Shown here piece after piece: positions 39,768 to 49,570 of a stretch of DNA of 64,000 bases. A program made the translations under genes and the position numbers. The notes below the pieces were generated by a model, which saw nothing but the letters and a program-made list of their open reading frames with translations, did no database searches and was not told the DNA's origin. Positions within the stretch are counted from its first letter, which is position 1. The number at the start of each line of letters is the position of its first letter. Origin of the DNA: Deltaproteobacteria bacterium (GTDB lineage Bacteria > Myxococcota > Myxococcia > Myxococcales > Anaeromyxobacteraceae); the NCBI GenBank assembly GCA_016214955.1, contig JACRMN010000012.1, positions 124,001-188,000 of the forward strand, written 5' to 3'.

Positions 39768-40115
39768 GTGACCATCGACTCGACCACCATCGCCGTCGCC
39801 GCCGTCGCCGCCATCCTCCTCGTGAAGCTCGCGCTCACCCGGCGCGCGCCCGCCGCCGTGGTGTCGGCCAAGATCGCCGCCGGCGCCACCGTCCTCGACG
39901 TCCGCAGCGAGGCCGAGTTCCGCGGGGGCGCCTACCGCGGCGCCATCCACGTGCCGCTGCAGGAGCTGTCGGGCCAGCTCTCCCGGATCCCCAGGGATCG
40001 CCCGGTGGTCGTCTACTGCGCCTCGGGCACCCGCAGCGCCATGGCCGCCCGGCTGCTCCGGAAGGCCGGCTACGCCGACGTCTCCAACGCCGGCGGCCTG
40101 CACCACCTCTCCTAG
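39768..40115 (+). CDS. Membrane-anchored rhodanese-like sulfurtransferase
   Basis: 115 residues. One N-terminal helix (TTIAVAAVAAILLVKLAL) anchors a single rhodanese domain: ATVLDVRSEAEFRGGAYRGAIHVPL, then the active-site loop VVVYCASGTRSAMAA, with the catalytic cysteine, and NAGGLHHL at the end. Single-domain rhodaneses transfer sulfane sulfur to cyanide or a protein thiol. A GTG start at 39768 follows GGAGA at 8 nt. The gene lies between two leftward genes and seems independent of them. Confidence 0.87.
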   Translation: MTIDSTTIAVAAVAAILLVKLALTRRAPAAVVSAKIAAGATVLDVRSEAEFRGGAYRGAIHVPLQELSGQLSRIPRDRPVVVYCASGTRSAMAARLLRKAGYADVSNAGGLHHLS

Positions 40116-40127
40116 CGCCGGTCCCGC

Positions 40128-42269
40128 TCAGGCGTCGAGCAGCTCGCGCACCTTGCGCGTCAGCTCGGCGGAGGCGAAGGGCTTGGCGAGGAAGCCGGCA
40201 CGGGGGCCGAAGCGCTCCAGCTCCAGGGCCCTGTCGCTGTAGCCGGAGACGAAGAGCACCGGCAGGCCGGGCAGCAGGTCCCGCAGCGACGCCACCACCT
40301 CGGGTCCGCCCACCCCCGGCAGCACCAGGTCGGTGACCAGCAGGTCCACCCTCCGGCCCGGCGCGTCGGCCAGGGCCCGCAGCGCCTCCTCGCCATCGCC
40401 GGCCTCGAGCACCCGGTAGCCCAGGGCGCGCAGCGGCCGCCCCACGGCGGAGCGGACCAGCGGCTCGTCGTCGAGGACCAGCACCGTCTCGGTGCCCCGG
40501 GTGGCGGGCAGGCGGCCGGGCCCCTCGGCGGCCGGCTGCGTGGTGTCGCCGGCGGCGGGCAGGAAGACCTCGAACTCCGTCCCCTTGCCGGGCTCGCTCC
40601 GGACCTCGATGTCGCCGCCGCACTGCTTGACGATGCCGTGCACGGTGGAGAGGCCGAGGCCGGTGCCCTTGCCGGCCTCCTTGGTGGTGAAGAAGGGCTC
40701 GAAGAGGTGCTCCAGCACCTCGGGCACCATCCCGCAGCCGGTGTCGCGCACCGAGAGCCGCACGCGGCGCGCCGCCTGCGCGCCGCTCGCCGCCGCGGCA
40801 GGCTCGACGTTGGCGGTCTCGATCGTGAGCCGCCCGCCCGAGGTCATGGCGTCGCGGGCGTTGACCGCCAGGTTGACGATCACCTGCTCCACCTGGCCCG
40901 GGTCGGCCCGCACCGGCCAGAGGCCGGTGGCCGGGTGGGTGAGGAGCTCGATCTCCTCGCCGATGAGCCGGCGCAGCATCCGCTCCATCGCCCACACCAC
41001 CTCGTTGAGGTCGAGCACCCGCGGTTGGGCCGCCTGGCGGCGGCCGAAGGCCAGGAGCTGGCGGGTGAGGAGCGCGGCCCGCTGGGCGGCGGCCTGGATC
41101 TCCAGCGCGTCCTCGCGCCGCGGGTCGCCGGAGGGCAGCCCCTCCACCAGCGCCCCGGCGGCGCCGAGCATGGCGGTGAGCAGGTTGTTGAAGTCGTGGG
41201 CCACGCCCGCGGCCAGGCGCGCCACCGCCTCCAGCTTCTGCGCCTGGCGGAACTGCTCCTCCAGGCGCCGCCGCTCGGTGACGTCGGTGACCATCCCCAG
41301 CGCCCCGGCGTAGGCCCCCTGCTCGTCGAAGAACGGCGTGGTGTCGATGAGCACCCAGGCGTCGCTGCCGTCCTTGCGGGAGAAGCGGAAATCGTGCTGC
41401 TCGACGACGCCCTTGCGCCGCCGCTCGACGGCGGCGGCGGCGGCGGCCCGCGCCTCCTCGTCCATGAAGTCGAAGAGGGCCCGGCCCAGCATCTCCTCCG
41501 GCGTGTAGCCCAGCATCCGGGCCATGCGCTGGTTGACGAAGGTGGTCCGGTTCTCGGCGTCGATGAGCCACACGCCCTCGTTGGCCGTCTCCACGATGCG
41601 GCGGTAGCGGGCCTCGCTCTCCCGCAGCGCGCCCACGGCCCGGCCCAGGTCGTCGGTGGCCCGGCGCAGCGCCCACTCCACCTCCCCCAGCTCGTCGAGC
41701 TCCGGCGGCGGCGGCTCGGCGCCCGGCGCGCCCTGGGCCGGCAGCAGGCGAGGGACCAGGGCCCGCACCTGCCCCGCGAGCTGCTCCAGCCGCGAGGTCA
41801 CCAGGCGGCGGATGAGGAAGACCATGAACACCGCCACCAGCGCGATGCGGAGCGCGTTGCTGAGCAGGGCCCAGGCGCCGCTCAGCACCACCTGGTCGCG
41901 CAGCGGGGCCAGGGCCGCCACCACCTCCACCCGGCCGATCTCCCGCAGCTGGCCTCCGTCGGCGTGGCGCAGGGGGTAGCCGCGGGTCAGCGTCTCGCCG
42001 GCCGGGAGCCGGCCCGCCGACCAGCGCTGCCCGGTGTCGGAGGCGGTGACCTGAACCAGGGCCACCTCGGGCACCAGCACCAGGCCGTCGAGGACCCGCT
42101 GCACCTGCCGCTCGTCGAAGTCCCAGACGCTTCCCTCCAGCGCCTGCGCGTGGAGGCCGACGTCGTCGAGCTGCTTCTCCAGGTTCCGGCGCAGGTCGCG
42201 GTAGTCGAGCAGCACCTGCAGCGCGGTGAGCAGCAGCGTGACGAGCGCGCTCACCCCCACCACCAGCAC
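40128..42269 (-). CDS. Membrane PAS hybrid histidine kinase with receiver
   Basis: 713 residues from the GTG at 42269. Two transmembrane helices (about 1-20 and 132-152) flank a short periplasmic sensor; then PAS (about 222-340), HisKA ([13 protein letters not shown], His near 357), HATPase ([24 protein letters not shown]) and a receiver with Asp near 645 (LLVTDLVLPG). An open frame continues 21-22 codons upstream to the stop of the solute-binding-protein gene and could be translated from a CTG, so the true start may be earlier. The gene is directly downstream of that binding-protein gene, a second example in this window of the binding-protein/kinase pairing. Confidence 0.86.
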   Translation of the reverse strand: MLVVGVSALVTLLLTALQVLLDYRDLRRNLEKQLDDVGLHAQALEGSVWDFDERQVQRVLDGLVLVPEVALVQVTASDTGQRWSAGRLPAGETLTRGYPLRHADGGQLREIGRVEVVAALAPLRDQVVLSGAWALLSNALRIALVAVFMVFLIRRLVTSRLEQLAGQVRALVPRLLPAQGAPGAEPPPPELDELGEVEWALRRATDDLGRAVGALRESEARYRRIVETANEGVWLIDAENRTTFVNQRMARMLGYTPEEMLGRALFDFMDEEARAAAAAAVERRRKGVVEQHDFRFSRKDGSDAWVLIDTTPFFDEQGAYAGALGMVTDVTERRRLEEQFRQAQKLEAVARLAAGVAHDFNNLLTAMLGAAGALVEGLPSGDPRREDALEIQAAAQRAALLTRQLLAFGRRQAAQPRVLDLNEVVWAMERMLRRLIGEEIELLTHPATGLWPVRADPGQVEQVIVNLAVNARDAMTSGGRLTIETANVEPAAAASGAQAARRVRLSVRDTGCGMVPEVLEHLFEPFFTTKEAGKGTGLGLSTVHGIVKQCGGDIEVRSEPGKGTEFEVFLPAAGDTTQPAAEGPGRLPATRGTETVLVLDDEPLVRSAVGRPLRALGYRVLEAGDGEEALRALADAPGRRVDLLVTDLVLPGVGGPEVVASLRDLLPGLPVLFVSGYSDRALELERFGPRAGFLAKPFASAELTRKVRELLDA

Positions 42270-42331
42270 GATGAGCCGGCGGCCGATCCGGGCCTCCCCC
42301 CCGTAGAGCAGGGCTCTGAGCGCGGGGAGGC

Positions 42332-43156
42332 TCAGGGCTGGCCCCCGGGGTCGATGCCCGCGTCGCGCAGGTGCTTGTCCATCCGCCCCTCCGCCTTCAT
42401 CTGCCGGATCACCTCGGCGAGTCGCGGCGCCAGCGCGGCGTGGCGCCGGTGGAGGTACGGGTAGGTCGGCAAGGTGGCGAAGCGGAGCACCCGGCGCACC
42501 GGGGGCGTCCCGCGGAACTCGGGCGACTCGAGCACGTCCTCCACGTAGTGGAAGTCCAGCTCGCAGAAGAGGTCGGTGCGGCCGGCCTGGAGCTTCTTCA
42601 CTCCCTGCTCGGTGGTCAGCACGTCGGTGATCCGCTCCGGCGGCAGCAGCCGGCCGAGGGTGGTCTCGCAGAGCAGGATGCCGCGCCGGTAGTCCACCCG
42701 GTAGGCCTGCCGGCGCAGCGCCTCCAGGCTCTCCAGCCGCAGGTCCGGCCGCGCCGTGAAGAGCGCGAAGGGGAAGTCGAGGATCGGCTCCTCCACCCGG
42801 ATGAGCTCCGGGTGGGCGTCGCCGTAGGCGCGGATGCGGGCCATCTCGCCGTCGATGGCTCCTGCGGTGACGAGCGCCGTGCGGCGCACCAGCGAGTGGA
42901 AGGAGAGCTCCACCGGGATCCCCAGGCGCCGGAAGGCCTCCTGGTAGATCTGCGTGAAGGCCTGGTTGGAGCGCGAGGGGCCGTTGTCGCCCGCCATGCG
43001 GAAGGGCGCCGGCCCGTCGCCTGCCGGCCGGGCCTCCTCGGCCCGCGCGCCGGCAGCGGAGGCCAGGAGGCAGCCGGCGAGGAGGAGGAGGGGCCGGCTC
43101 CGCGCCGGGTCGCTCCGGGCGCGGGCGGCGCGCTCCTCTCGGCGCAGTGCGACCAT
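42332..43156 (-). CDS. Family 3 solute-binding protein, probable co-sensor
   Basis: 274 residues of the amino-acid-type (SBP_bac_3) periplasmic-binding fold. An N-terminal signal (LLLLAGCLLASAAGARA) precedes the mature domain, with AFTQIYQEAFRRLGIPVELSF, GAIDGEMARI and the ITDVLTTEQGVKKLQAGRTDLFCEL hinge region. No ABC permease or ATPase accompanies it. The next gene is a membrane histidine kinase, so it probably reports a ligand to that sensor. The ATG at 43156 was chosen because GGGAGG stands 5 nt upstream; an ATG at 43174 is possible. Confidence 0.8.
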   Translation of the reverse strand: MVALRREERAARARSDPARSRPLLLLAGCLLASAAGARAEEARPAGDGPAPFRMAGDNGPSRSNQAFTQIYQEAFRRLGIPVELSFHSLVRRTALVTAGAIDGEMARIRAYGDAHPELIRVEEPILDFPFALFTARPDLRLESLEALRRQAYRVDYRRGILLCETTLGRLLPPERITDVLTTEQGVKKLQAGRTDLFCELDFHYVEDVLESPEFRGTPPVRRVLRFATLPTYPYLHRRHAALAPRLAEVIRQMKAEGRMDKHLRDAGIDPGGQP

Positions 43157-43368
43157 GGCGCCCTCCCGGTCCATGACCTCGGATGCGACTATTGGTGAAA
43201 CGGCTCTCCGCTGCGCCTCCGCTCGGGGGTCGAGCTTACCTCATGGGCCCCCCAGTCCCAGCCACCTGCGGCGAAGAGGCCTCCGCACGCCCCCGGGGCG
43301 CGCTGTCGCAGCCTTCCGCCAGCCGGCGACCGGGAGGCTGCGCCGGGGATCCCCGCGCGCGGGGCCGG

Positions 43369-44652
43369 TCAAGGCTCGTAGCCGGGGTAGATCCGGCTGC
43401 AGCAGTCCGGGCAGACCCCGTGGGTGAAAATGGGGCCGGAGCGCCGGGCGAGGTACTCCTCGATCCGCGTCCAGTGGCCCTCGGGATCGCGGACCCGCTT
43501 GCAGGCCGAGCAGATGGGGAGGAGCCCGCGCAGCGCGCGCACGTCCTCCAGCGCCGCCCGGAGCCCCTTCTCCATCTCCTCCCGCGCGCGCCGCTGGTCC
43601 GCCTCGGCCCGGGCCGCCCGGGACAGGGCCCGCGCGCTGCCCACCGCCACCCCAGCCGCCCGGGCGAGCGTGCGCACCAGGTCGAGGTAGCGCTCCCGGT
43701 AGCGCGGGAAGGCCAGACCGTCCAGGGCCGCCAGTCCGAGCGTCTCCCGCTCGTCGGCGACGCGAAAGAGGACGCCCCGGCCCGACGCGGTGAGGGCCGC
43801 GTCGCTCCGCAGCGCCCGCATCTCCCGCTCCAGGTCCTCGCACGGCTGGGCGCGGGGAGGGTACACCCACGCCGGCGCGACCGCCTGGCCGTCGACGGCG
43901 CAGTACAGGATCCGGCTCGGGGCGAGGAGCGCCTGGGCCAGCTCCACCAGGCGGCCCACCACCTCGGACTCGTCGTGGCCGCCCGCCAGGCGAGTGACGA
44001 AGTCGAAGATGGCGGCGTTGTCGGCCACGCGCCGCCGGAGCGCCGCGAGGTCGCCGCAGCCGGGCAGCGTGGCGCGGGCCCGCCGCACCGCCACCTGGAG
44101 CTGCAGCTGGTAGTGGTCGAGCCCCACCGGCGCGATCTCCCAGGGGAGCCCCAGGTACTCGGCCATCTCCTGCAGGTGGGTGGGGGCGGCGTCGTCGACG
44201 CCAGTGTCGAGGAGCAGGAGCCGCTTCGACCCCTCGCGGAACAGCTCCGCCGCGGTCTTCCTGTCGAGGCCCCAGCCGTCGAGCGTCTGTCGCCAGCGGG
44301 CCAGCCAGCCGGGCGTGAGCAGGTGGGCGCCCTCGCGGACCCACTGCTCCACCAGCCCGCGGTTGGCGAGCAGCTCGAAGCAGGTGGCGGCGCGGACCTC
44401 GAGCAGGGTGCGATCGAGCGAGGGCGGCAGCACCACGCCGAGCAGGCAGCCGCCGCCCAGGAGGCAGCAGGCGCCGTGCTCCTCCACGCGGGCCGCCACC
44501 GCGCGGCACAGCTCGTCCCGCTGCGCTGGCGTCGGGGCGCACACGGCCCGGACGGTGGAGACGCGGACCCCCTCGAGGCCCGGCGCGGCGAGGGCCGCGT
44601 CGGTCTCGCGCCGGAGGCTCTCGCAGACGAGCATGGTCAGGTCACCCGGCAT
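43369..44652 (-). CDS. DUF1638-like domain fused to a signalling module
   Basis: 427 residues. The N-terminal about 200 residues resemble DUF1638, a family that I recall as accompanying corrinoid methyltransferases; visible parts are LGGGCLLGVVLPPS and the typical LLTPGWLARW. The middle (about 205-345) is GAF-like, and a short coiled coil leads to a C-terminal zinc-ribbon-like segment with LPICSACKRVRDPEGHWT and GVCPDCCSRIYPGYEP, a tail common in bacterial signalling proteins. No kinase or DNA-binding domain is seen. It overlaps the UroD-like gene by 11 bp. A role in reading out a corrinoid-bound signal is inference. An ATG at 44634 is another possible start. Confidence 0.65.
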   Translation of the reverse strand: MPGDLTMLVCESLRRETDAALAAPGLEGVRVSTVRAVCAPTPAQRDELCRAVAARVEEHGACCLLGGGCLLGVVLPPSLDRTLLEVRAATCFELLANRGLVEQWVREGAHLLTPGWLARWRQTLDGWGLDRKTAAELFREGSKRLLLLDTGVDDAAPTHLQEMAEYLGLPWEIAPVGLDHYQLQLQVAVRRARATLPGCGDLAALRRRVADNAAIFDFVTRLAGGHDESEVVGRLVELAQALLAPSRILYCAVDGQAVAPAWVYPPRAQPCEDLEREMRALRSDAALTASGRGVLFRVADERETLGLAALDGLAFPRYRERYLDLVRTLARAAGVAVGSARALSRAARAEADQRRAREEMEKGLRAALEDVRALRGLLPICSACKRVRDPEGHWTRIEEYLARRSGPIFTHGVCPDCCSRIYPGYEP

Positions 44653-45694
44653 CCGCCCACCTCAGCGGGTAGGTCCCCCAGCGGCGCACCGCCTCGGCCA
44701 CGGCCTGGAGCACCTCCAGGGGGACCTGGAAGGGCACCTCGCCGTGGTGCTCGGAGAGCACGAACCCGCCACCCGGCCCGCCGGCGGCGAGGGCTGCGCG
44801 CACGGCCTGCTCGGCGTCGTCCGGCGTCCAGTGGCGCATCTCCAGGCCGTTGAGGTTCCCCATCACCGCGGCGCGCCCCCGGAGGATCCGCTTCGACTGG
44901 GAGAGGTCGTCGGCCGCGGAGACGCCGACGCACGCCACACCGGCACCCGCCAGGTCGGCGGCGATGGGCAGGCACGGCGCCGAGGCGGTGGAGACGGCGA
45001 CCGGGCCGCGTACGGCGGCGACGGTCCGGCGGAGCGCCGGGAGCCCCAGCTCGCGGTAGCGGTCCGCGGGAACCAGGAGCGGTGAGGCCAGCGGCTCGGC
45101 CAGGGCGACCGCGCTGGCGCCGGCGGCCAGCAGCGCGTTGGCCCACGACGCGCAGAAGGCCTCGTTGACCCGGAGCAGCCGCTCGGCCAGGGGCCGGTGC
45201 TGGTGGAGGAGCTCGAACCAGCGATCCAGGCCCACCTGGATCGCCGGCAGCGAGAAGGGCCCGATGCCGCCCGCCAGCACGGGGACCTCCGCGCCCACCG
45301 CCGCCCGCAGCGCCGCGGTCGCCTCCAGGCTGCGGCGCAGGGTCGGGGAGGTGGTGGGGTCCGGCGGGCGGAGCCTCTCGATGTCGGCCGCGGAGCGCAG
45401 CGGCGGCTCGCCGGTGTTGGGCGGGCCGTCCTCGTGGACGACCACCTCGCCGCCGAAGGGCTCCGCCTCCGCCGCGGCACAGAGGAAGCCGCTGACCGCG
45501 TCGTGGCCCAGAAGCTCCCGGAGCCGGAGCTGCCCCTGCACGACCAGCTCGGCGCTCCCGAGGTAGGCGGTGAGCGGCACGCCCAGCAGCCGCGCGCCGT
45601 GCATGTTGGCGGGGAGGAAGAAGGGGACGCGGTCGCCCTCCCGGTGGCCGAGGGCCGCCGCCACGCGGGCCGCGGGCGTGAGCGCGGCGCTCAT
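44642..45694 (-). CDS. Uroporphyrinogen decarboxylase-like / corrinoid methyltransferase-like protein
   Basis: 350 residues of the UroD/MtaA fold. The N-terminal RVAAALGHREGDRVPFFLP and the middle MGNLNGLEMRHWTPDDAEQAVRAAL match this group. Members transfer methyl groups from a methylcorrinoid protein to a thiol through a zinc site. At the positions where MtaA/MtbA have H-x-C and a later Cys-Gly, this protein has STASAPC (about 236) and SEHHGEVP (about 313), so the standard zinc ligands seem altered. That could mean another metal site, another substrate, or a sensing role. Coupled by ATGA to the corrinoid-protein gene upstream. Confidence 0.78.
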   Translation of the reverse strand: MSAALTPAARVAAALGHREGDRVPFFLPANMHGARLLGVPLTAYLGSAELVVQGQLRLRELLGHDAVSGFLCAAAEAEPFGGEVVVHEDGPPNTGEPPLRSAADIERLRPPDPTTSPTLRRSLEATAALRAAVGAEVPVLAGGIGPFSLPAIQVGLDRWFELLHQHRPLAERLLRVNEAFCASWANALLAAGASAVALAEPLASPLLVPADRYRELGLPALRRTVAAVRGPVAVSTASAPCLPIAADLAGAGVACVGVSAADDLSQSKRILRGRAAVMGNLNGLEMRHWTPDDAEQAVRAALAAGGPGGGFVLSEHHGEVPFQVPLEVLQAVAEAVRRWGTYPLRWADAG

Positions 45695-46341
45695 CCGAGC
45701 TCCTCTGCCCAGGCCTCCACCAGGTCGAGCGCGTCGCCGGCGGTTGCCCCCATGGCGTCGGCGCCCACCTCCCGCCAGAGGTCGCGGTCGATGCGGAAGG
45801 GCGCCCCGCCGACCAGCACGCGCACCGGCGCCGGCGCCGCCTGGAGCAACCCGACGAGATCCTTCACCTGGAGGGCGGCCCGGAGCATCAGGGTGGAGAC
45901 GAGCAGCACGCGGATGCCACCTTCGGACACCCGCGCCGCCAGGGCCCTGGCCGTCATGCCCTGGCCCAGGTCCTGGAGCGGCCAGCCGGCGGCGCGCAAG
46001 GTGGCCGAGACGATGCGCTTGCCGAGCAGGTGGTGGTCCTCGAGGGTGGCGATGGCCAGCCCGGCCCGCACCGCGCGGCGCCGGCCGGTGCCGGGGGTGA
46101 GCGCGTCGGCGAGGTCCTCGCAGATGCGCCCCGCCATGTAGACCTGCGACAGCGCCAGGAGCCCTCGCTCCCAGTCGGTCCCGATCCGCTCCAGCGCCGG
46201 AACCAGGACGCGGTCCACGACGAGGGCCCCGTCGCGGGCCCTCGCCTGCTCCAGGGCCGCCGCCGCGGCCGGGCGGTCCGCGTCGAGGAGCGCCCGCTCC
46301 AGGCGCACCGACAGGTCCTCCCGGTCTCCGTCGTCGATCAC
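45691..46341 (-). CDS. Cobalamin (corrinoid)-binding protein
   Basis: 216 residues. An N-terminal helical cap (about 1-85) precedes a B12-binding Rossmann domain with the base-off/His-on motif: D102-x-H104-x2-G107 in LEDHHLLGK, S149-x-L151 in LLVSTLM, and GG at 178-179 in VLVGGAPF. This is the make-up of MtaC/MtbC-type corrinoid proteins. It is first in an operon with the UroD-like protein and the DUF1638 fusion. A methyltransferase that would load the corrinoid is not in the window. The GTG at 46341 is the chosen start; the ribosome-binding site is weak. Confidence 0.85.
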   Translation of the reverse strand: MIDDGDREDLSVRLERALLDADRPAAAAALEQARARDGALVVDRVLVPALERIGTDWERGLLALSQVYMAGRICEDLADALTPGTGRRRAVRAGLAIATLEDHHLLGKRIVSATLRAAGWPLQDLGQGMTARALAARVSEGGIRVLLVSTLMLRAALQVKDLVGLLQAAPAPVRVLVGGAPFRIDRDLWREVGADAMGATAGDALDLVEAWAEELG

Positions 46342-46553
46342 GGCGCACCCCAGGCAAGCGATTGTCGCACCGCGCCAGCGGGGCCGGACGACCCGGGCGC
46401 GGCGAGCGGCGAGGGGCTCCCCGTCGAGTCCGCCCGCATTTCCGCCGGTGTGCGAGGAGCCCCCGGAAGGCAGCGACACCTTGCCGCCGCACCCGCGGGC
46501 GAGGGGCGGGTAGCCGTGACTCCCTCCTCGTTCCCTGCTCTGCTCCACCCCCC

Positions 46554-48425
46554 ATGTCCATCCCCCACCTCACCGAGGAGCAGGTCCGCACCTGGTCGCT
46601 CGAGCAGAAGGACCGCTGGTGGCTCGAGCAGATCTACCAGGGGGACATGCCGCAGCTGACGCTGCGCTCGGCCCTCACCGGCATGCTGCTGGGCGGGCTC
46701 CTCAGCCTCACCAACCTCTACGTCTGCATCCGCACCGGCTGGGTGCTGGGCGTGGGCCTCTCCTCCGTCATCCTCTCCTTCGCCGCCTGGAAGGCCCTCT
46801 CCCGCCTGCGACTGGGGCGCGAGATGACCATCCTCGAGAACAACGCCATGCAGTCCATCGCCACCAGCGCCGGCTACATGACCGGGCCGCTGGCCGGCTC
46901 CATCCCGGCCTACATGCTGGTGACCGGGGCGGTGGTTCCCATGGAGCGGGTCTACCTCTGGACCGCGGCGCTGGCGGTGCTGGGCGTGCTCTTCGCCTTC
47001 CCGCTCAAGAAGCGCTTCATCAACGACGAGCAGCTCCCCTTCCCCGAGGGCTACGCCGCCGGCGTCGTCATGGACGAGCTGCACCGCGGCCAGGGGGAGG
47101 AGGGCATGTGGAAGGCGCGGCTGCTCATGGCCGGGGCCGCCCTGTCGGCCGCGGTGGAGCTGCTGCGCAGCGAGCGCATCCTGGGGGCGCTGCGGCTCCG
47201 CTGGCTGGCGCTGCCCGAGCACTGGGACGACCTGGTCTACAGGGTCTTCACCCCGCGGCTCCTGGGCACGCCGCTGCGGGATCTCACCATCCACCTCGAC
47301 AGCTCCATCGTGCTGCTGGGCACCGGCGGCCTCATGGGCGTGAAGACCGCCGCCTCGCTGATGGTGGGCGGCCTCCTCAACTACGCGGTGCTGGCGCCCC
47401 TCCTCATCCGCGAGGGGATCATCGCCGGCACCGGCTTCAAGGCCATCACCACCTGGGCGCTCTGGGGCGGCGTGGCGCTCATGACCACCTCCTCGCTCTA
47501 CGCCTTCCTCTCCCGGCCCGGCCTGATCGCCGGGGGCCTCCGGCGGCTGCGAGGCCGCGGCGGCGGCGCCGACGTGCTCCACCGCATCGAGCTGCCGCTC
47601 TGGGTCTCGGCCCTGGGCATCCCGGTGCTGGGGGCCGGAGTGGTGGCCATGGGCCAAGCCTGGTTCGGCATCCCCTGGTGGCTGGGGGCGCTGGCCATCC
47701 CCATGGTCTTCGTCTTCACGGTCATCGCGGTGAACTCCACCGGCCTCACCGCCATCACCCCCAGCGCCTCGATGGGCAAGCTCACCCAGGTGACCTACGG
47801 CGTGCTGGCGCCCGGCAACGTGCGCGCCAACGTGATGACCGCCGCCATCACCGACGACGTGGCCCTCTCGGCCAGCAACCTGCTCATGGACATCAAGCCG
47901 GGCTACATGCTGGGCGCCAAGCCCCGCCAGCAGGCCGTGGGCCACGTGCTGGGCGTCTTCGCCGGCGGGCTGGTCGCCATCCCGGTCTTCTACGCGCTCT
48001 TCCACGGCGACCTGGGCCTGCTCACCAGCGACGCCATGCCCCTGCCCGGCGCCGTGACCTGGCGCGCGGTGGCCGAGCTGCTCACCGGCGGCCTCGGCAC
48101 CCTGCACCCCACGGCGCGCCTGGCGGTGGCGGTGGGCGCGCTGCTGGGCATCGCCCTGGAGGCCCTCGACCAGCGGCTGGGGGGCAGGCTCCCCGTCTCC
48201 GGGGTGGGGCTGGGGCTGGCCTTCGTGATCCGCTTCTCCGACGCGCTCTCGATGTCCCTGGGGACGCTGATCTTCTGGCTGGCGCGCCGGTCGCTCCGGC
48301 CCGGCACCACCGCCCACCGGGCGCTGGTGGAGAACCAGGAGACCGCCGCCGCCGGCGTCATCGCCGGCGGCTCGATCATCGGCATCGTCATCGTGCTGCT
48401 GGAGAACGCGGTGCTGGGGCCGTAG
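46554..48425 (+). CDS. OPT-family oligopeptide/metal-chelate transporter
   Basis: 623 residues with about 14 hydrophobic segments, an integral inner-membrane protein. OPT landmarks are the amphipathic TLRSALTGMLLGGLLSLTNLYVCIRTGW start, NNAMQSIATSAGYMTGPL, LPFPEGYAAG and NLLMDIKPGYMLGAKPRQQ. Members take up short peptides or metal chelates with protons. The ATG at 46554 starts just after TCCACCCCCC, without a good ribosome-binding site. It converges with the sigma-54 activator gene, leaving only 3 bp between stops. Confidence 0.88.
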   Translation: MSIPHLTEEQVRTWSLEQKDRWWLEQIYQGDMPQLTLRSALTGMLLGGLLSLTNLYVCIRTGWVLGVGLSSVILSFAAWKALSRLRLGREMTILENNAMQSIATSAGYMTGPLAGSIPAYMLVTGAVVPMERVYLWTAALAVLGVLFAFPLKKRFINDEQLPFPEGYAAGVVMDELHRGQGEEGMWKARLLMAGAALSAAVELLRSERILGALRLRWLALPEHWDDLVYRVFTPRLLGTPLRDLTIHLDSSIVLLGTGGLMGVKTAASLMVGGLLNYAVLAPLLIREGIIAGTGFKAITTWALWGGVALMTTSSLYAFLSRPGLIAGGLRRLRGRGGGADVLHRIELPLWVSALGIPVLGAGVVAMGQAWFGIPWWLGALAIPMVFVFTVIAVNSTGLTAITPSASMGKLTQVTYGVLAPGNVRANVMTAAITDDVALSASNLLMDIKPGYMLGAKPRQQAVGHVLGVFAGGLVAIPVFYALFHGDLGLLTSDAMPLPGAVTWRAVAELLTGGLGTLHPTARLAVAVGALLGIALEALDQRLGGRLPVSGVGLGLAFVIRFSDALSMSLGTLIFWLARRSLRPGTTAHRALVENQETAAAGVIAGGSIIGIVIVLLENAVLGP

Positions 48426-48428
48426 CTC

Positions 48429-49496
<1,068 letters not shown>

Positions 49497-49542
49497 GTCC
49501 GGCACCGGCGCGCAACCACCTGAAAATACGCCAGTCGGCCGC

Positions 49543-49558
49543 TGGTCCCGCACCTGCA
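49543..49558 (+). promoter_or_regulatory. Candidate sigma-54 promoter
   Basis: TGG at 49543-49545 and TGCA at 49555-49558 place GG and GC exactly 12 bp apart, as in the sigma-54 consensus TGGCAC-N5-TTGCW; only the first T of TTGCA is missing. The divergent gene next to it encodes a sigma-54 activator. Transcription would begin near 49569, almost at the annotated ATG of the hemerythrin gene (49571), so either that mRNA is leaderless or translation begins at the later ATG at 49772. Confidence 0.5.
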
Positions 49559-49570
49559 AATAGGTAGGCC

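Noticed and set aside
37524-40115. Very long plus-strand open frame across the dehydrogenase gene
   Set aside because: It is the open antisense shadow of the PQQ dehydrogenase, common at high G+C. Only the last 115 codons (rhodanese) are real.
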